In this document: positions 8,717 through 17,571 of the stretch, piece after piece
How positions within the stretch are numbered: the first letter of the stretch is position 1
How the letters are laid out: each line of letters starts with the position of its first letter
Source: Burkholderiaceae bacterium
GTDB lineage: Bacteria > Pseudomonadota > Gammaproteobacteria > Burkholderiales > Burkholderiaceae_C
Direction of reading: 5' to 3'
Assembly: GCA_019745555.1 (NCBI GenBank)
Contig: JAIESX010000021.1
Location: 62,001-126,000, forward strand
DNA length: 64,000 nucleotides
Position numbers and translations under genes: made by a program
Notes under the pieces: generated by a model
What the model saw: only the letters and a program-made list of their open reading frames with translations
Told to the model about the DNA's origin: nothing
The model's database searches: none

Positions 8717-11236
8717 ATGAACATCACCTTCTGGCAACTCGCCTGGAAAACCCTCTGGCGTGACCTGCGTGCGGGCCAGCTGCGCCTGCTCATCATTGCC
8801 GTCACGCTGGCTGTGGCCGCGCTCACGGCTGTGGGTTTTTTCGCCGACCGGCTCAAGGGCGGCATGCAGCGCGATGCGCGGCAACTGCTGGGTGGGGATG
8901 CTGTCGTGGTGAGCGATCAGGCCACGCCGGCAGCCTTGCAGGAACTGGCAGGCAAGAACGGGCTGCAGGCCTCGGCCTCGCTGAGTTTCCCGACCATGGC
9001 GCGGGCCGGCGACGCGCAGGGCGGGGCGACGCGGCTGGTGTCGCTCAAGGCGGTGGAGGCGGGCTATCCGCTGCGCGGCAATCTCACGGTCAGCCTGCGT
9101 ACGGGCGAGCCGGCTCGGGTCACGCGCGACATCCCGGCGCCGGGCGAGGTCTGGGCCGACCCGGCGCTGCTGGACGCACTGGCGCTACAGGTGGGCGACA
9201 CGCTGCTGCTCGGCGAAGCGTCCTTCCGTATCACGCGCCTGATCGGCATCGAGCCCGACCGCGGTGCGGGCTTCATCAACTTCGCGCCGCGTGCGCTGAT
9301 CCACCAGGCCGACCTGGCGGCCACCCAGCTCGTGCAGCCGGCCAGTCGCCTGACCTATCGCTACGCCGTGGCCGGTGAGGACAAGGCTGTCAACGCCTTT
9401 CTGAAGGCGGCGGACGCGCTGATCGAGCGCGAACACCTGCGCGGCGTGCGCGTGGAGGCACTGCAAGGCGGGCGGCCCGAGATGTCGCAGACGCTGGACC
9501 GGGCCGAGAAATTCCTCAACCTCGTGGCCCTGCTGGCCGCGCTGCTGAGCGCCGTGGCCGTGGGGCTGGCGGCGCGGGCCTTCGCCAATCAGCATCTGGA
9601 CGATTGCGCCATGCTGCGCGTGCTGGGCCTGTCGCAAGCCACCATCGCGCGCAGCCATGCGCTGGAATTCCTGCTCGTGGGCCTGGCCGGTGGCCTGCTG
9701 GGCGTGGCCCTGGGCTGGGCCGTGCACCATGTCTTTGTGCTCTTGCTCGCCGGCCTGGTGGATGCGGCCTTGCCGGCACCGAGCCTGTGGCCCGTGGCCT
9801 TTGGCCTGGGCGTGGGGCTGACGCTGATGCTGGCCTTTGGCCTGCCGCCTGTGCTGCAGCTGGCCCAGGTGCCGGCGTTGCGCGTGATCCGGCGCGACCT
9901 GGGCACGCTGCGGCCCATGTCCGTCGGCGTGCTGGCGCTGGGCGTGGCGGGTTTTGCCGTGCTGCTGTTGGCGGCGAGCAGCGACCTGAAGCTCGGGCTC
10001 ATCACCGTGGGCGGCTTTGCCGGTGCGGTGGCCGTGTTTGCCCTGGCCAGCTGGGGCGCGGTGGCCGTTTTGCGCAAGGTCGTGCGCGAGAACACCGCGC
10101 CGCGCTGGCTGGTGCTGGCCACGCGCCAGCTCTCGGCGCGGCCCATCTACGCGGTGCTGCAGGTCAGCAGCCTGGCCGTGGGCCTGCTCGCGCTGCTGCT
10201 GCTGGTGCTGCTGCGTACCGACCTGATCAGCAGCTGGCGCCAGGCCACGCCAGCCAACGCGCCGAACCGTTTCGTCATCAACATCCAGCCCGACCAGGGC
10301 GAGGCCTTCCAGCGCCAGCTGCAGCAGGCCGGGGTGCAGGGCTACGACTGGTTCCCCATGATCCGCGGGCGCCTGGTGGCCGTGAACGGCAAGCCGGTGC
10401 AGGCACAGGACTACACCGACGAGCGGGCCCAGCGCCTGGTCGAGCGCGAGTTCAATCTTTCGCACAGCGCACAGCCGCCGGATCACAATCCCATCGTGGC
10501 AGGACGCTGGACGGCCGAGGACCGCGACGGCATCAGCATGGAGGACGGCATCGTCAAGACCCTGGGTCTGAAACTCGGCGACAGGCTGCGCTTCGACATT
10601 GCGGGCCTGCAGCACGAGACCACCATCACCTCGCTGCGCAAGGTGGACTGGGGTTCGATGCGCGCCAACTTCTTTGCGCTCTATCCCGTGAGCCAGATGC
10701 CCGAGCTGCCGGCCACCTATCTGGCGGCCCTGCGTGCGCCGCAGCAGCCGGGCTTCGACAGCGCGCTGGTGCGCCAGTTTCCCAACATCACCGTGGTGGA
10801 CCTGAGTGCCACGCTGGCCCAGGTGCAGCGCGTGCTGGATCAGGTCAGCCGCGCGGTGGAGTTTCTTTTCGGCTTCACGCTGGCCGCGGGCCTGGTCGTG
10901 CTGTTCGCCGCCGTCACAGCCACGCGCGAGGAGCGTGCGCGCGAGTACGCGGTGATGCGTGCCGTGGGTGCGGGCAGCGGCCTGCTGCGCCAGATGCAGC
11001 GCGCCGAGCTGGCCGGTGTGGGCCTGCTGGCCGGCGGGCTCTCGGCTCTGGTCTCGGGCGTGGTGGGCTGGGCGCTGGCGCGCTATGCCTTCAACTTCGA
11101 GTGGACGGTGAGCTGGTGGCTGTTGCCGGTGGGGGCGCTCAGCGGTGCGCTGCTGGCCTGGCTGGCCGGCTGGTGGGGCCTGCGGGCCGTGTTGCGCCGG
11201 CCCGTGGTGCAGACGCTGCGCCAGGCGGCCTCCTGA
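8717..11236 (+). CDS. FtsX/YbbP-like ABC transporter permease
   Basis: 839 aa integral inner-membrane protein. There is an N-terminal membrane helix (about 20-42), a large periplasmic domain (45-255), four or so helices at 260-345, 355-385, 400-425 and 425-450, a second periplasmic domain (485-705) and three C-terminal helices (710-835). This duplicated FtsX-MacB architecture matches YbbP-type permeases, which normally work with the ATPase YbbA. No ATPase gene adjoins it here. Substrates of this family are unclear; related systems extract lipids or lipoproteins. The stop at 11236 is followed by the haemoglobin gene 54 bases on. Confidence 0.87.
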   Translation: MNITFWQLAWKTLWRDLRAGQLRLLIIAVTLAVAALTAVGFFADRLKGGMQRDARQLLGGDAVVVSDQATPAALQELAGKNGLQASASLSFPTMARAGDAQGGATRLVSLKAVEAGYPLRGNLTVSLRTGEPARVTRDIPAPGEVWADPALLDALALQVGDTLLLGEASFRITRLIGIEPDRGAGFINFAPRALIHQADLAATQLVQPASRLTYRYAVAGEDKAVNAFLKAADALIEREHLRGVRVEALQGGRPEMSQTLDRAEKFLNLVALLAALLSAVAVGLAARAFANQHLDDCAMLRVLGLSQATIARSHALEFLLVGLAGGLLGVALGWAVHHVFVLLLAGLVDAALPAPSLWPVAFGLGVGLTLMLAFGLPPVLQLAQVPALRVIRRDLGTLRPMSVGVLALGVAGFAVLLLAASSDLKLGLITVGGFAGAVAVFALASWGAVAVLRKVVRENTAPRWLVLATRQLSARPIYAVLQVSSLAVGLLALLLLVLLRTDLISSWRQATPANAPNRFVINIQPDQGEAFQRQLQQAGVQGYDWFPMIRGRLVAVNGKPVQAQDYTDERAQRLVEREFNLSHSAQPPDHNPIVAGRWTAEDRDGISMEDGIVKTLGLKLGDRLRFDIAGLQHETTITSLRKVDWGSMRANFFALYPVSQMPELPATYLAALRAPQQPGFDSALVRQFPNITVVDLSATLAQVQRVLDQVSRAVEFLFGFTLAAGLVVLFAAVTATREERAREYAVMRAVGAGSGLLRQMQRAELAGVGLLAGGLSALVSGVVGWALARYAFNFEWTVSWWLLPVGALSGALLAWLAGWWGLRAVLRRPVVQTLRQAAS

Positions 11237-11238
11237 TT

Positions 11239-11255
11239 GCTATGAATTTGATAGC
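11239..11255. repeat. GCTAT-N7-ATAGC dyad
   Basis: GCTAT at 11239-11243 is inverted as ATAGC at 11251-11255, in an AT-rich patch straight after the permease stop. It resembles the short GCTAT...ATAGC intergenic repeats seen many times in Acidovorax and Polaromonas-like genomes (recalled, not searched). Confidence 0.5.
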
Positions 11256-11278
11256 GTCTGTCTTCTCCCCGTCGCGGG

Positions 11279-11284
11279 GATAAT
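11279..11284 (+). promoter_or_regulatory. -10 element of a probable leaderless promoter (truncated haemoglobin)
   Basis: GATAAT ends seven bases before the A of the ATG at 11291, so transcription would begin at the start codon. The only purine-rich patch (CGGGGAT) overlaps the hexamer itself and would not be transcribed. Confidence 0.55.
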
Positions 11285-11290
11285 CCCGGC

Positions 11291-11695
11291 ATGACTTCCG
11301 AAGAGCAAACCAGGCCCGCCACCGCTTTCGAATGGATCGGTGGCGAGGCCAAAGTCCACGCCCTGGTCGAACGGTTCTACGACCTCATGGATCTCGAGCC
11401 CGGCTACCGCGAGCTGCGCGCCGCGCATGGCAGCGAGCTGGCCGATGCGCGGCAGAAGCTGTTCTGGTTTCTCTGCGGCTGGCTCGGCGGCCCCAACCAC
11501 TACATCGAACGCTTCGGCCACCCACGCCTGCGCGCGCGCCACATGCCCTTCAAGATAGGCATCGTCGAGCGCGACCAGTGGCTGGCCTGCATGGACCAGG
11601 CGATGGGTGAAGTCGGCATCGATGAAGAGCTGCGCGGCAAGCTGCGCGAGTCCTTTGCCGGCACGGCCGACTGGATGAGAAACACGCCGGGCTAG
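11291..11695 (+). CDS. Group II truncated haemoglobin (trHbO-like)
   Basis: 134 aa, the normal length. Family landmarks are present: B10 tyrosine Y30 (ERFYDLM), the proximal haem histidine H84 in HPRLRARHMPF, and the G8 tryptophan W97 (RDQW), which is diagnostic of group II. It is predicted to bind haem and O2/NO in the cytosol; roles proposed for the group are NO or peroxide detoxification and oxygen handling. The stop overlaps the 3' end of the convergent iclR-type gene by four bases. It appears to be transcribed from its own leaderless promoter rather than with the upstream permease. Confidence 0.93.
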   Translation: MTSEEQTRPATAFEWIGGEAKVHALVERFYDLMDLEPGYRELRAAHGSELADARQKLFWFLCGWLGGPNHYIERFGHPRLRARHMPFKIGIVERDQWLACMDQAMGEVGIDEELRGKLRESFAGTADWMRNTPG

Positions 11696-12456
11696 CCCAG
11701 CGTGCGTGCCATGGCCGTCGCCGCCGCGTGCAGCTGCGGCACCTGCTCGACGGCGCGCGCGAGTGACATGCGCGCGGCGGGCGCCTGCAAGGCCAGGGCC
11801 GAGCGTACCGTGCGGCTGCCGCTGGCCTTGACCGGTACGGCCGCGCAGACCAGGCCTTCGACGAACTCCTCGGCATCCACCGCATACCCCTGGCGCACGA
11901 TCTGCGCCAGTTCTGCTTCCAGCGCGGCGCGCGCCGTGAGGGTGGTGGGCGTGTAGCGTGTGAGCGGCAGGGTGTCGAGCAGGGCCTTGCGCTGTGCCGC
12001 CGGCATGTGGGCGAGGAAGAGCTTGCCGCTGGCCGAGCAGTGGATGGGCACACGGGTGCCGGCCTTGAGTTCCATGCGCAGGGGGAAGGCAGCTTCGACC
12101 CTGTCCAGGTAGATGACCTCGGCGCCGCTGAGGGCGGTGAGGTTGCAACTCTCGCCCACGTCATTGACCAGCTGGCGCAGCACGGCATGACGCACGCCGC
12201 GCTGGGTGTTGGCGCCGAGCACGTTCTCGGCCAGCGTGACCAGGCGCGGGGCCGGCGCGTAGAGCTTGCTGCCCGGCTCGCGCGCGAGCAGACCCCCGGT
12301 TTCCAGCTGCGTGAGCATGCGGTGCACGCTGGGCTTGGGCCAGCCGGTGTGGCGTACGGCGTCCATCAGGCTGAAAGGCTCGCCGCTGGCGCAGACCTGG
12401 TCCAGCAGTTCCAGCACGCGCAGGGTGGGGGCCAGCTTGTCGGGCTCTTTGCTCAT
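11692..12456 (-). CDS. IclR-family transcriptional regulator
   Basis: 254 aa from the ATG at 12456 (MSKEPDKLAPTLRVLELLD). The N-terminal winged helix-turn-helix spans about residues 8-75 (SVHRMLTQLETGGLL is the recognition helix), and the C-terminal IclR ligand-binding domain spans 85-250. It is divergently transcribed from the SDR-monooxygenase-transporter operon, with 90 bases between them, so it is very likely the regulator of that operon. IclR proteins of catabolic clusters usually respond to an aromatic or carboxylic acid; the ligand here is unknown. The longer frame beginning at 12537 would run through the intergenic promoter region and is rejected. Confidence 0.9.
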   Translation of the reverse strand: MSKEPDKLAPTLRVLELLDQVCASGEPFSLMDAVRHTGWPKPSVHRMLTQLETGGLLAREPGSKLYAPAPRLVTLAENVLGANTQRGVRHAVLRQLVNDVGESCNLTALSGAEVIYLDRVEAAFPLRMELKAGTRVPIHCSASGKLFLAHMPAAQRKALLDTLPLTRYTPTTLTARAALEAELAQIVRQGYAVDAEEFVEGLVCAAVPVKASGSRTVRSALALQAPAARMSLARAVEQVPQLHAAATAMARTLG

Positions 12457-12546
12457 AGTTTCGAAATACGAGACGAATCCGGATATTTTTCGAGATTGAA
12501 TAGTGCCGGAGTCTATGCTCGCGGCAAATAAAGACAAGTGGAGACC
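12457..12546. promoter_or_regulatory. Divergent promoter region between iclR-type gene and SDR operon
   Basis: This 90-base gap is much more AT-rich than its surroundings. It contains TCGAAATA (about 12472) and ATATTTTTCGA (about 12482), an imperfect inverted pair that could be the IclR operator. GTGGAGACC before 12547 provides the ribosome site of the SDR gene. The operator call is a guess from position and symmetry. Confidence 0.4.
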
Positions 12547-13383
12547 ATGACTTTCCCGTTCCGAAACGCCGTGCTCACAGGCGCCTGCGGCGGCCTGGGC
12601 CAGGCCCTGGCGCGCGAGCTGATCGACGAGGGGGCGGCTGTCGCCCTGGTGGGGCTGAACCGGCCGGTGCTCGATGCATTAGCTGCGCTGGCGCCCGAGC
12701 GCTGCACCGTCTACATCCCGGACGTGGCCGATGCTACCGCCATGCAGGCTTGCGCGCGCGATTGGACCGCACGCCACGGCGTGCCCGATCTGCTGATCGC
12801 CAACGCGGGCGTGGCCGGCGGCTTCGACACCGCGCAGGCCGACGACCTCGCCGTGATGCGCCGCATGCTCGAGATCAATCTGCTGGGCGTGGCCACCACC
12901 TTCCAGCCGCATCTCGCGGCCATGCGTGCGCAGGGCCGCGGCGCCCTCGTGGGTGTGGCCAGCATCGCCGGCTGGCGCGGCATGCCGGGCAACGGCGCCT
13001 ACTGCGCGAGCAAGGGCGGCCTGATCCGCTATCTGGAGAGCCTGCGCGCCGAGCTGCGCGGCACGGGCCTGAGCGTGCACACCGTGAGCCCGGGCTATCT
13101 GCGCACCGCGCTGACCGCGGGCAATCGCTTCGCCATGCCCGGCCTGATGGAACCCGAGGACGCGGCGCGCACTTTGCTGGCCGGTGTGGAGCGCGGGCGC
13201 GAGCACATCGTGCTGCCGCGGCGCATCGGCTGGCTCTCGCGTGCGCTTTCCCTGCTGCCCGCGGCCTGGCAGGACCGCATCCTGCTGGGTCAGCCGCGCA
13301 AGCCGCGTGTGGGCGAGGCGGGCGCCACGGCCATTCCCGGTTTGTCTGCCGGCGATCCGTCTTCTTCCGATACCTCACGCTGA
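12547..13383 (+). CDS. Short-chain dehydrogenase/reductase, first gene of the operon
   Basis: 278 aa from the ATG at 12547, which follows GGAG at correct spacing; an alternative GTG at 12538 would overlap that site. Motifs: TGACGGLG nucleotide-binding loop (about residue 11), ANAG, catalytic Ser in VASIAG, and YCASK. Residues 200-278 form a hydrophobic, Arg-rich tail, so membrane association is possible. The SDR is followed 11 bases later by the flavin monooxygenase gene. A role in oxidising an alcohol to a ketone before monooxygenation, or the reverse, is plausible but inferred from context only. Confidence 0.85.
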   Translation: MTFPFRNAVLTGACGGLGQALARELIDEGAAVALVGLNRPVLDALAALAPERCTVYIPDVADATAMQACARDWTARHGVPDLLIANAGVAGGFDTAQADDLAVMRRMLEINLLGVATTFQPHLAAMRAQGRGALVGVASIAGWRGMPGNGAYCASKGGLIRYLESLRAELRGTGLSVHTVSPGYLRTALTAGNRFAMPGLMEPEDAARTLLAGVERGREHIVLPRRIGWLSRALSLLPAAWQDRILLGQPRKPRVGEAGATAIPGLSAGDPSSSDTSR

Positions 13384-13394
13384 ATCTGTCCCAC

Positions 13395-14708
13395 ATGAGC
13401 ACCACCGACACCCGCACCCAGATCGCCCTGATCGGCGCCGGCCCCAGCGGCCTGGCCGCCGCGCGCAACCTGCAGAAACTCGGCATCCCCTTCCAGGGCT
13501 TCGAGGCCTACACCGACGTCGGCGGCCTGTGGAACATCCACAACCCGCGCAGCACCGTCTATGAGTCGGCCCACCTGATTTCCAGCAAGACCACGACCGA
13601 GTTCAGCGAATTCCCCATGAAGCCCGAGGTGGCCGACTACCCCAGCCACCGCGAGATGCGGCAGTACTTCATCGACTTCGCCGAGCACTTCGACCTCAAG
13701 CGCCATTACCACTTCGGGGCCCAGGTGCTGCGTGCCGAGCCGGTGGGCGAGGGTGCCTCGCCCTTGTGGCGCCTCACTTGGCGCGACGCGCAAGGGGAGC
13801 ACAGTGCCGAGTTCAAGGGCCTGGTCATCGCCAACGGCACGCTGGCCGAGCCCAATCTGCCGAAGTTCGAAGGCCAGTTCAGCGGCGAGCTCATCCACAC
13901 CGCGGCTTACAAGAGTGCCGAGCAGTTCCGCGGCAAGCGCGTGCTCGTGGTGGGTGCGGGCAACTCGGGCTGCGACATCGCGGTGGACGCCGTGCACGCG
14001 GCCGAGAGCGTGGACATCTCGGTGCGCCGCGGCTACTACTTCGTGCCCAAGTACGTGTTCGGCAAGCCGGCCGACACCATCGGCGGCAAGCTGCGCCTGC
14101 CCGTGTGGCTCAAGCAGAAGATCGACGCCCTGGTGCTGGGCTGGTTCACAGGCGACCCCGCACGCTTCGGCCTGCCCCGGCCCGACTACAAGATGTACGA
14201 ATCGCACCCGGTGGTGAACTCGCTCATCCTGCACCACCTGGGTCACGGCGACATCCACGTCAAGCCCGATATCGCGCGCCTCGATGGCCGCACCGTGCAC
14301 TTCAAGGACGGCCGCGCGCAAGACTACGACCTCATCCTCTGCGCCACGGGCTACACCCTGCACTACCCCTTCATTGCACGCGAGTTGCTCAATTGGCAGG
14401 GCATGGCGCCGCAGCTCTACCTCAATATCTTCGCGCCGCGTTTCGACAACCTGGCCGTGATGGGCATGATCGAGGCCAGCGGCATCGGCTGGCAGGGCCG
14501 CTACGAGCAGGCCGAGCTGGTGGCGCGCTACTTCAAGGCCCAGGCCGAGGGCCGGCCCGCGGCGCAGGCGCTCAACGCTGCCAAGCGCGGCCCGGCGCCC
14601 GATCTCAGCGGCGGCTTCAAATACCTCAAGCTGGAGCGCATGGCCTATTACGTCCACAAGGACACCTACCGCGCCGCCGTACGCGCGGCCAGCGCGGCGC
14701 TGGCCTGA
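13395..14708 (+). CDS. Flavin-containing monooxygenase (FMO/NMO/BVMO superfamily)
   Basis: 437 aa from the ATG at 13395; the open frame extends upstream in the SDR region but that part is out of frame with a real gene. There are two Rossmann motifs, an FAD-binding GAGPSG at about 14-19 and an NADPH-binding GAGNSG at about 190. Between them lies the FMO fingerprint F-x-G-x3-H-T-x2-Y (FSGELIHTAAY). These define a class B flavoprotein monooxygenase using NADPH and O2 on a nucleophilic N/S atom or a ketone. The length fits FMOs better than classical 540-residue Baeyer-Villiger enzymes. Substrate unknown; the neighbours suggest catabolism of an imported compound. Confidence 0.9.
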   Translation: MSTTDTRTQIALIGAGPSGLAAARNLQKLGIPFQGFEAYTDVGGLWNIHNPRSTVYESAHLISSKTTTEFSEFPMKPEVADYPSHREMRQYFIDFAEHFDLKRHYHFGAQVLRAEPVGEGASPLWRLTWRDAQGEHSAEFKGLVIANGTLAEPNLPKFEGQFSGELIHTAAYKSAEQFRGKRVLVVGAGNSGCDIAVDAVHAAESVDISVRRGYYFVPKYVFGKPADTIGGKLRLPVWLKQKIDALVLGWFTGDPARFGLPRPDYKMYESHPVVNSLILHHLGHGDIHVKPDIARLDGRTVHFKDGRAQDYDLILCATGYTLHYPFIARELLNWQGMAPQLYLNIFAPRFDNLAVMGMIEASGIGWQGRYEQAELVARYFKAQAEGRPAAQALNAAKRGPAPDLSGGFKYLKLERMAYYVHKDTYRAAVRAASAALA

Positions 14709-14735
14709 GCTGCTTCGATACCAAGGGAGACACAC

Positions 14736-15665
14736 ATGCTGCCTGTCGACGAGATCCGCCTCAACTTCAACCCGGCCTCGCTGGTCGTGCTCAACATCGT
14801 GCTGGGCTTCCTGATGTTCGGCATTGCGCTGGACACGCGGGTGGCCGACTTCAAGCGTGTGCTGCGCATGCCGGTGGCCATGGCGGTCGGCATTGCGGCC
14901 CAGTTCCTCGTGCTGCCGGCCGTGACCTATGTGCTCACCCTGGCGCTCAACCCCGGCCCCAGCATTGCGCTGGGCATGATCCTCGTGGCCTGCTGCCCAC
15001 CGGGCAATGTGAGCAACATCCTCACGCACCGTGCGCGCGGCAATGTGGCGCTCTCGGTCTCCATGACGGCCATCTCCAACGCGCTGGCCATCGTGCTCAT
15101 GCCGCTGAACTTCGCCTTCTGGGCTGGCATGCACCCCACGGCCGCACCGCTGTTTCGCAGCATCGCCCTGGACCCGCTGGAGATGGCGGGCCACATCGTG
15201 GCCATCATCGGCATCCCCTTTGTGCTGGGCATCGCCTGTGCCGAGCAGCTGCCGCGCCTGACGGCACGCATACGCAAGCCGGCACGCATCCTGAGCTTTC
15301 TCTGTCTGATCGGCTTCATCGTCGGTGCGGTGATCGGTAACTGGCGCTACTTCCTCGACTACGTGGGCCTGGTGCTGCTGGCCGTGGTCATCCACGACGC
15401 CTTGGCTTTCTTCACGGGCTATGTCTGCGCGCGCGCCAGCGGCCTGCAGGACTACGACCGCCGCGCGGTGTCCATCGAGGTCGGCATCCGCAACGCGGGC
15501 CTGGGCCTGGTGCTGATCTTCAGCTTCTTCGGCGGCCTGGGCGGCATGGCCGTGGTGGCCGGGGTCTGGGGCTTCTGGGACATCATTGCCGGCATGGCCC
15601 TCGCCAGCTGGTGGGGGCGTAAACCTGCTGTGGGCGCCCCCGCGCACGAGGAGCAGCTCGCGTGA
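14736..15665 (+). CDS. Bile acid:sodium symporter (BASS) family transporter
   Basis: 309 aa with about nine or ten hydrophobic helices. The conserved BASS segments are LVACCPPGNVSNILTHRARGNVALSVSMTAISN (a sodium-site crossover) and VEVGIRNAGLGL near the C-terminus. BASS proteins import organic anions, for example bile acids, pantoate or 2-keto acids, with sodium. A ribosome site AAGGGAG precedes the ATG. The gene lies between a monooxygenase and an epimerase with short gaps, so it probably imports the operon's substrate. The specific substrate cannot be read from the sequence; steroid-like or terpenoid acids are one possibility. Confidence 0.88.
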   Translation: MLPVDEIRLNFNPASLVVLNIVLGFLMFGIALDTRVADFKRVLRMPVAMAVGIAAQFLVLPAVTYVLTLALNPGPSIALGMILVACCPPGNVSNILTHRARGNVALSVSMTAISNALAIVLMPLNFAFWAGMHPTAAPLFRSIALDPLEMAGHIVAIIGIPFVLGIACAEQLPRLTARIRKPARILSFLCLIGFIVGAVIGNWRYFLDYVGLVLLAVVIHDALAFFTGYVCARASGLQDYDRRAVSIEVGIRNAGLGLVLIFSFFGGLGGMAVVAGVWGFWDIIAGMALASWWGRKPAVGAPAHEEQLA

Positions 15666-16660
15666 CAGAGGTTCTGGCAAGTGCGCGCCGTGTCTTCATC
15701 ACCGGCGCCGATGGTTTCCTGGGCCGCAGCCTGCTGGCCGAGCTGGTGCGTGAAGGCGGTTTCGAATGCATCGTCGCGGCCGATGTGCGCGCCGTGCCCA
15801 TGCAGCGCCGCCGTCCCGGCGTGGTGTACATGGAACTCGATGTGCGCGACCCGGCCCTGGGCGAGCAGCTCGCGAAGTACCGCGTCGATACCGTGGTGCA
15901 CTTGGCGTCCATCGTCACACCCGGCCGCAACTCCAGCCGCGACTTCGAGTACTCGGTGGATGTGCTGGGCAGCCGCAACGTGCTGCAGGCCTGCGTGGCC
16001 CAGGGCGTGCAGCACATCATCGTGAGCTCCAGCGGCGCGGCCTACGGCTACCACCGCGACAACCCGCCCTGGCTGCGCGAGAGCGACGCGCTGCGCGGCC
16101 ACCCGGCTTTTGCCTACGCCGACCACAAGCGCCAGGTCGAGGAGATGCTCGCGGACTACCGCATCAGCGCACCGGCCCTGCGCCAGACCGTGCTGCGCAT
16201 CGGCACCATCCTGGGCGAACGCGTGGACAACCAGATCACCGCGCTGTTCGAGAAACCGCGCCTGCTGGCCATCCGCGGCAGCGAGAGCCCCTTCGTCTTC
16301 ATCTGGGACCGTGATGTGACCGGCGCCATGCTGCATGCCCTGCGCACGCGCAAGACCGGCTGCTACAACCTGGCCGGCGACGGCGCGCTCACCCTGCGCG
16401 AGATCGCCCAGCGCCTGCACAAGCCCCTGCTGGCCCTGCCGGCCTGGCTGCTGAAAGGCGCGCTGGCCCTGGGGCATGCGCTGCGCGTCAGCCGCTACGG
16501 CCCCGAGCAGCTGGACTTCCTGCGTTACCGCCCCGTGCTGCTCAACACGGCGCTCAAGACCGAGTTCGGCTATGTGCCCGCCAAGACCAGCAGCGAGGCG
16601 TTCGACGCTTTCCTGGCGGCACGCGCCGCGCAGGGGCGCCCGCTGGTGGTGCAGCGATGA
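15662..16660 (+). CDS. NAD-dependent epimerase/dehydratase (extended SDR)
   Basis: 332 aa. The N-terminal TGADGFLG Rossmann loop, DVRD, HLAS and the active-site Ser (SSSGAAYG) and Y-x3-K (YADHK) are all present, so it should be catalytically competent. Extended SDRs of this type act on nucleotide sugars but also on steroid-like or aromatic substrates; nothing here points to sugar metabolism. Its ATG overlaps the BASS stop by four bases and its own stop overlaps the EamA start, so the three genes are translationally coupled. Confidence 0.85.
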   Translation: MTEVLASARRVFITGADGFLGRSLLAELVREGGFECIVAADVRAVPMQRRRPGVVYMELDVRDPALGEQLAKYRVDTVVHLASIVTPGRNSSRDFEYSVDVLGSRNVLQACVAQGVQHIIVSSSGAAYGYHRDNPPWLRESDALRGHPAFAYADHKRQVEEMLADYRISAPALRQTVLRIGTILGERVDNQITALFEKPRLLAIRGSESPFVFIWDRDVTGAMLHALRTRKTGCYNLAGDGALTLREIAQRLHKPLLALPAWLLKGALALGHALRVSRYGPEQLDFLRYRPVLLNTALKTEFGYVPAKTSSEAFDAFLAARAAQGRPLVVQR

Positions 16661-17571
16661 GCGGGGCTGCCGTGTCCTGGGGGCGTGGCGACTGGTTGCG
16701 CGCGCTCGCCGTGGTCGTGCTCTGGGGGCTCAACTTCGTGATCATGAAAGTGGGCCTGCAGGGGCTCAGTCCCATGCTGCTGGGCGCGCTGCGCTTCACG
16801 CTGGCCTCCCTGCCTTTTCTCCTGTTCGTAAGCCGCCCGTCGCTGCCCTGGCGTTTCCTGCTGGCCTATGGTCTGGCCCAGGGTCTGGGCCAGTTCGGTC
16901 TGCTGTTCTGGGGCCTGCACCTGGGTATGACGGCGGGCATGGCCTCGGTCGTGATGCAGATGCAGGCCTTCTTCACGCTCTTGCTCGCGCTGCCTCTGTT
17001 GGGCGAACGTGCACGTGTCTGGCAGTGGGCCGGGCTGGTGCTGGGGCTGGCGGGCCTGGGTGCGATTGCGCTGGCGCATGGCGAGGGGCCGGGGCAGATG
17101 ACCTTGATCGGACTGCTGCTCACCGCGGGTGCAGCCTTCATGTGGGCCTGCTCCAACATCGTGGTGCGTCTGGCCGCACGCCATGGCTCCTATGAACCTT
17201 TTCCCTTCATCGTCTGGACCAGCCTCGTGCCCGTGCTGCCTTTCTGGGCCTGGGCGCTCTGGGCCGAGGGACCGCAGCGCGTGGGCGAACAGCTGGCCGG
17301 CCTGAGCTGGGGTGCCGTGGCCTCGGTCGCCTATCTCGCCTGGCTGGCCACGCTGCTGGCCTACACGCTGTGGACGCGTCTCTTGCAACGCCACCCCGCG
17401 GCCAAGGTCACGCCGTTTTCACTGCTGGTGCCCGTGGTTGGCCTGGCCGCGGCGGCGCTGGCCTTCAGCGAGATTCCGGTGTTCTGGCAATGGGTGGGCA
17501 CGGCGGCCGTGCTCATGGGGCTCGTCGTCAACCAGGCCGGGGCCTGGTGGCTGCGCCGACGCGGGTCCTGA
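16657..17571 (+). CDS. EamA/DMT-family transporter
   Basis: 304 aa, ten hydrophobic helices in two EamA repeats (about residues 10-145 and 155-295). The N-terminal repeat starts WGLNFVIMKVGLQGLSP, typical of the O-acetylserine/cysteine exporter-like branch. It is probably a metabolite exporter at the inner membrane, with unknown substrate. It is the last gene of the operon starting at 12547. Its stop codon abuts the stop of the convergent smr gene (TGATCA serves both strands). Confidence 0.88.
   Translation: MSGAAVSWGRGDWLRALAVVVLWGLNFVIMKVGLQGLSPMLLGALRFTLASLPFLLFVSRPSLPWRFLLAYGLAQGLGQFGLLFWGLHLGMTAGMASVVMQMQAFFTLLLALPLLGERARVWQWAGLVLGLAGLGAIALAHGEGPGQMTLIGLLLTAGAAFMWACSNIVVRLAARHGSYEPFPFIVWTSLVPVLPFWAWALWAEGPQRVGEQLAGLSWGAVASVAYLAWLATLLAYTLWTRLLQRHPAAKVTPFSLLVPVVGLAAAALAFSEIPVFWQWVGTAAVLMGLVVNQAGAWWLRRRGS

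Noticed and set aside
14736-15665. Direct evidence for bile acid or steroid catabolism
   Set aside because: The family name is historical; BASS transporters carry many organic anions and no steroid-ring genes are present.
13290-15680. 796-codon minus-strand frame opposite the monooxygenase and BASS genes
   Set aside because: His/Gly/Val-rich with no domain, opposite two well-supported proteins.
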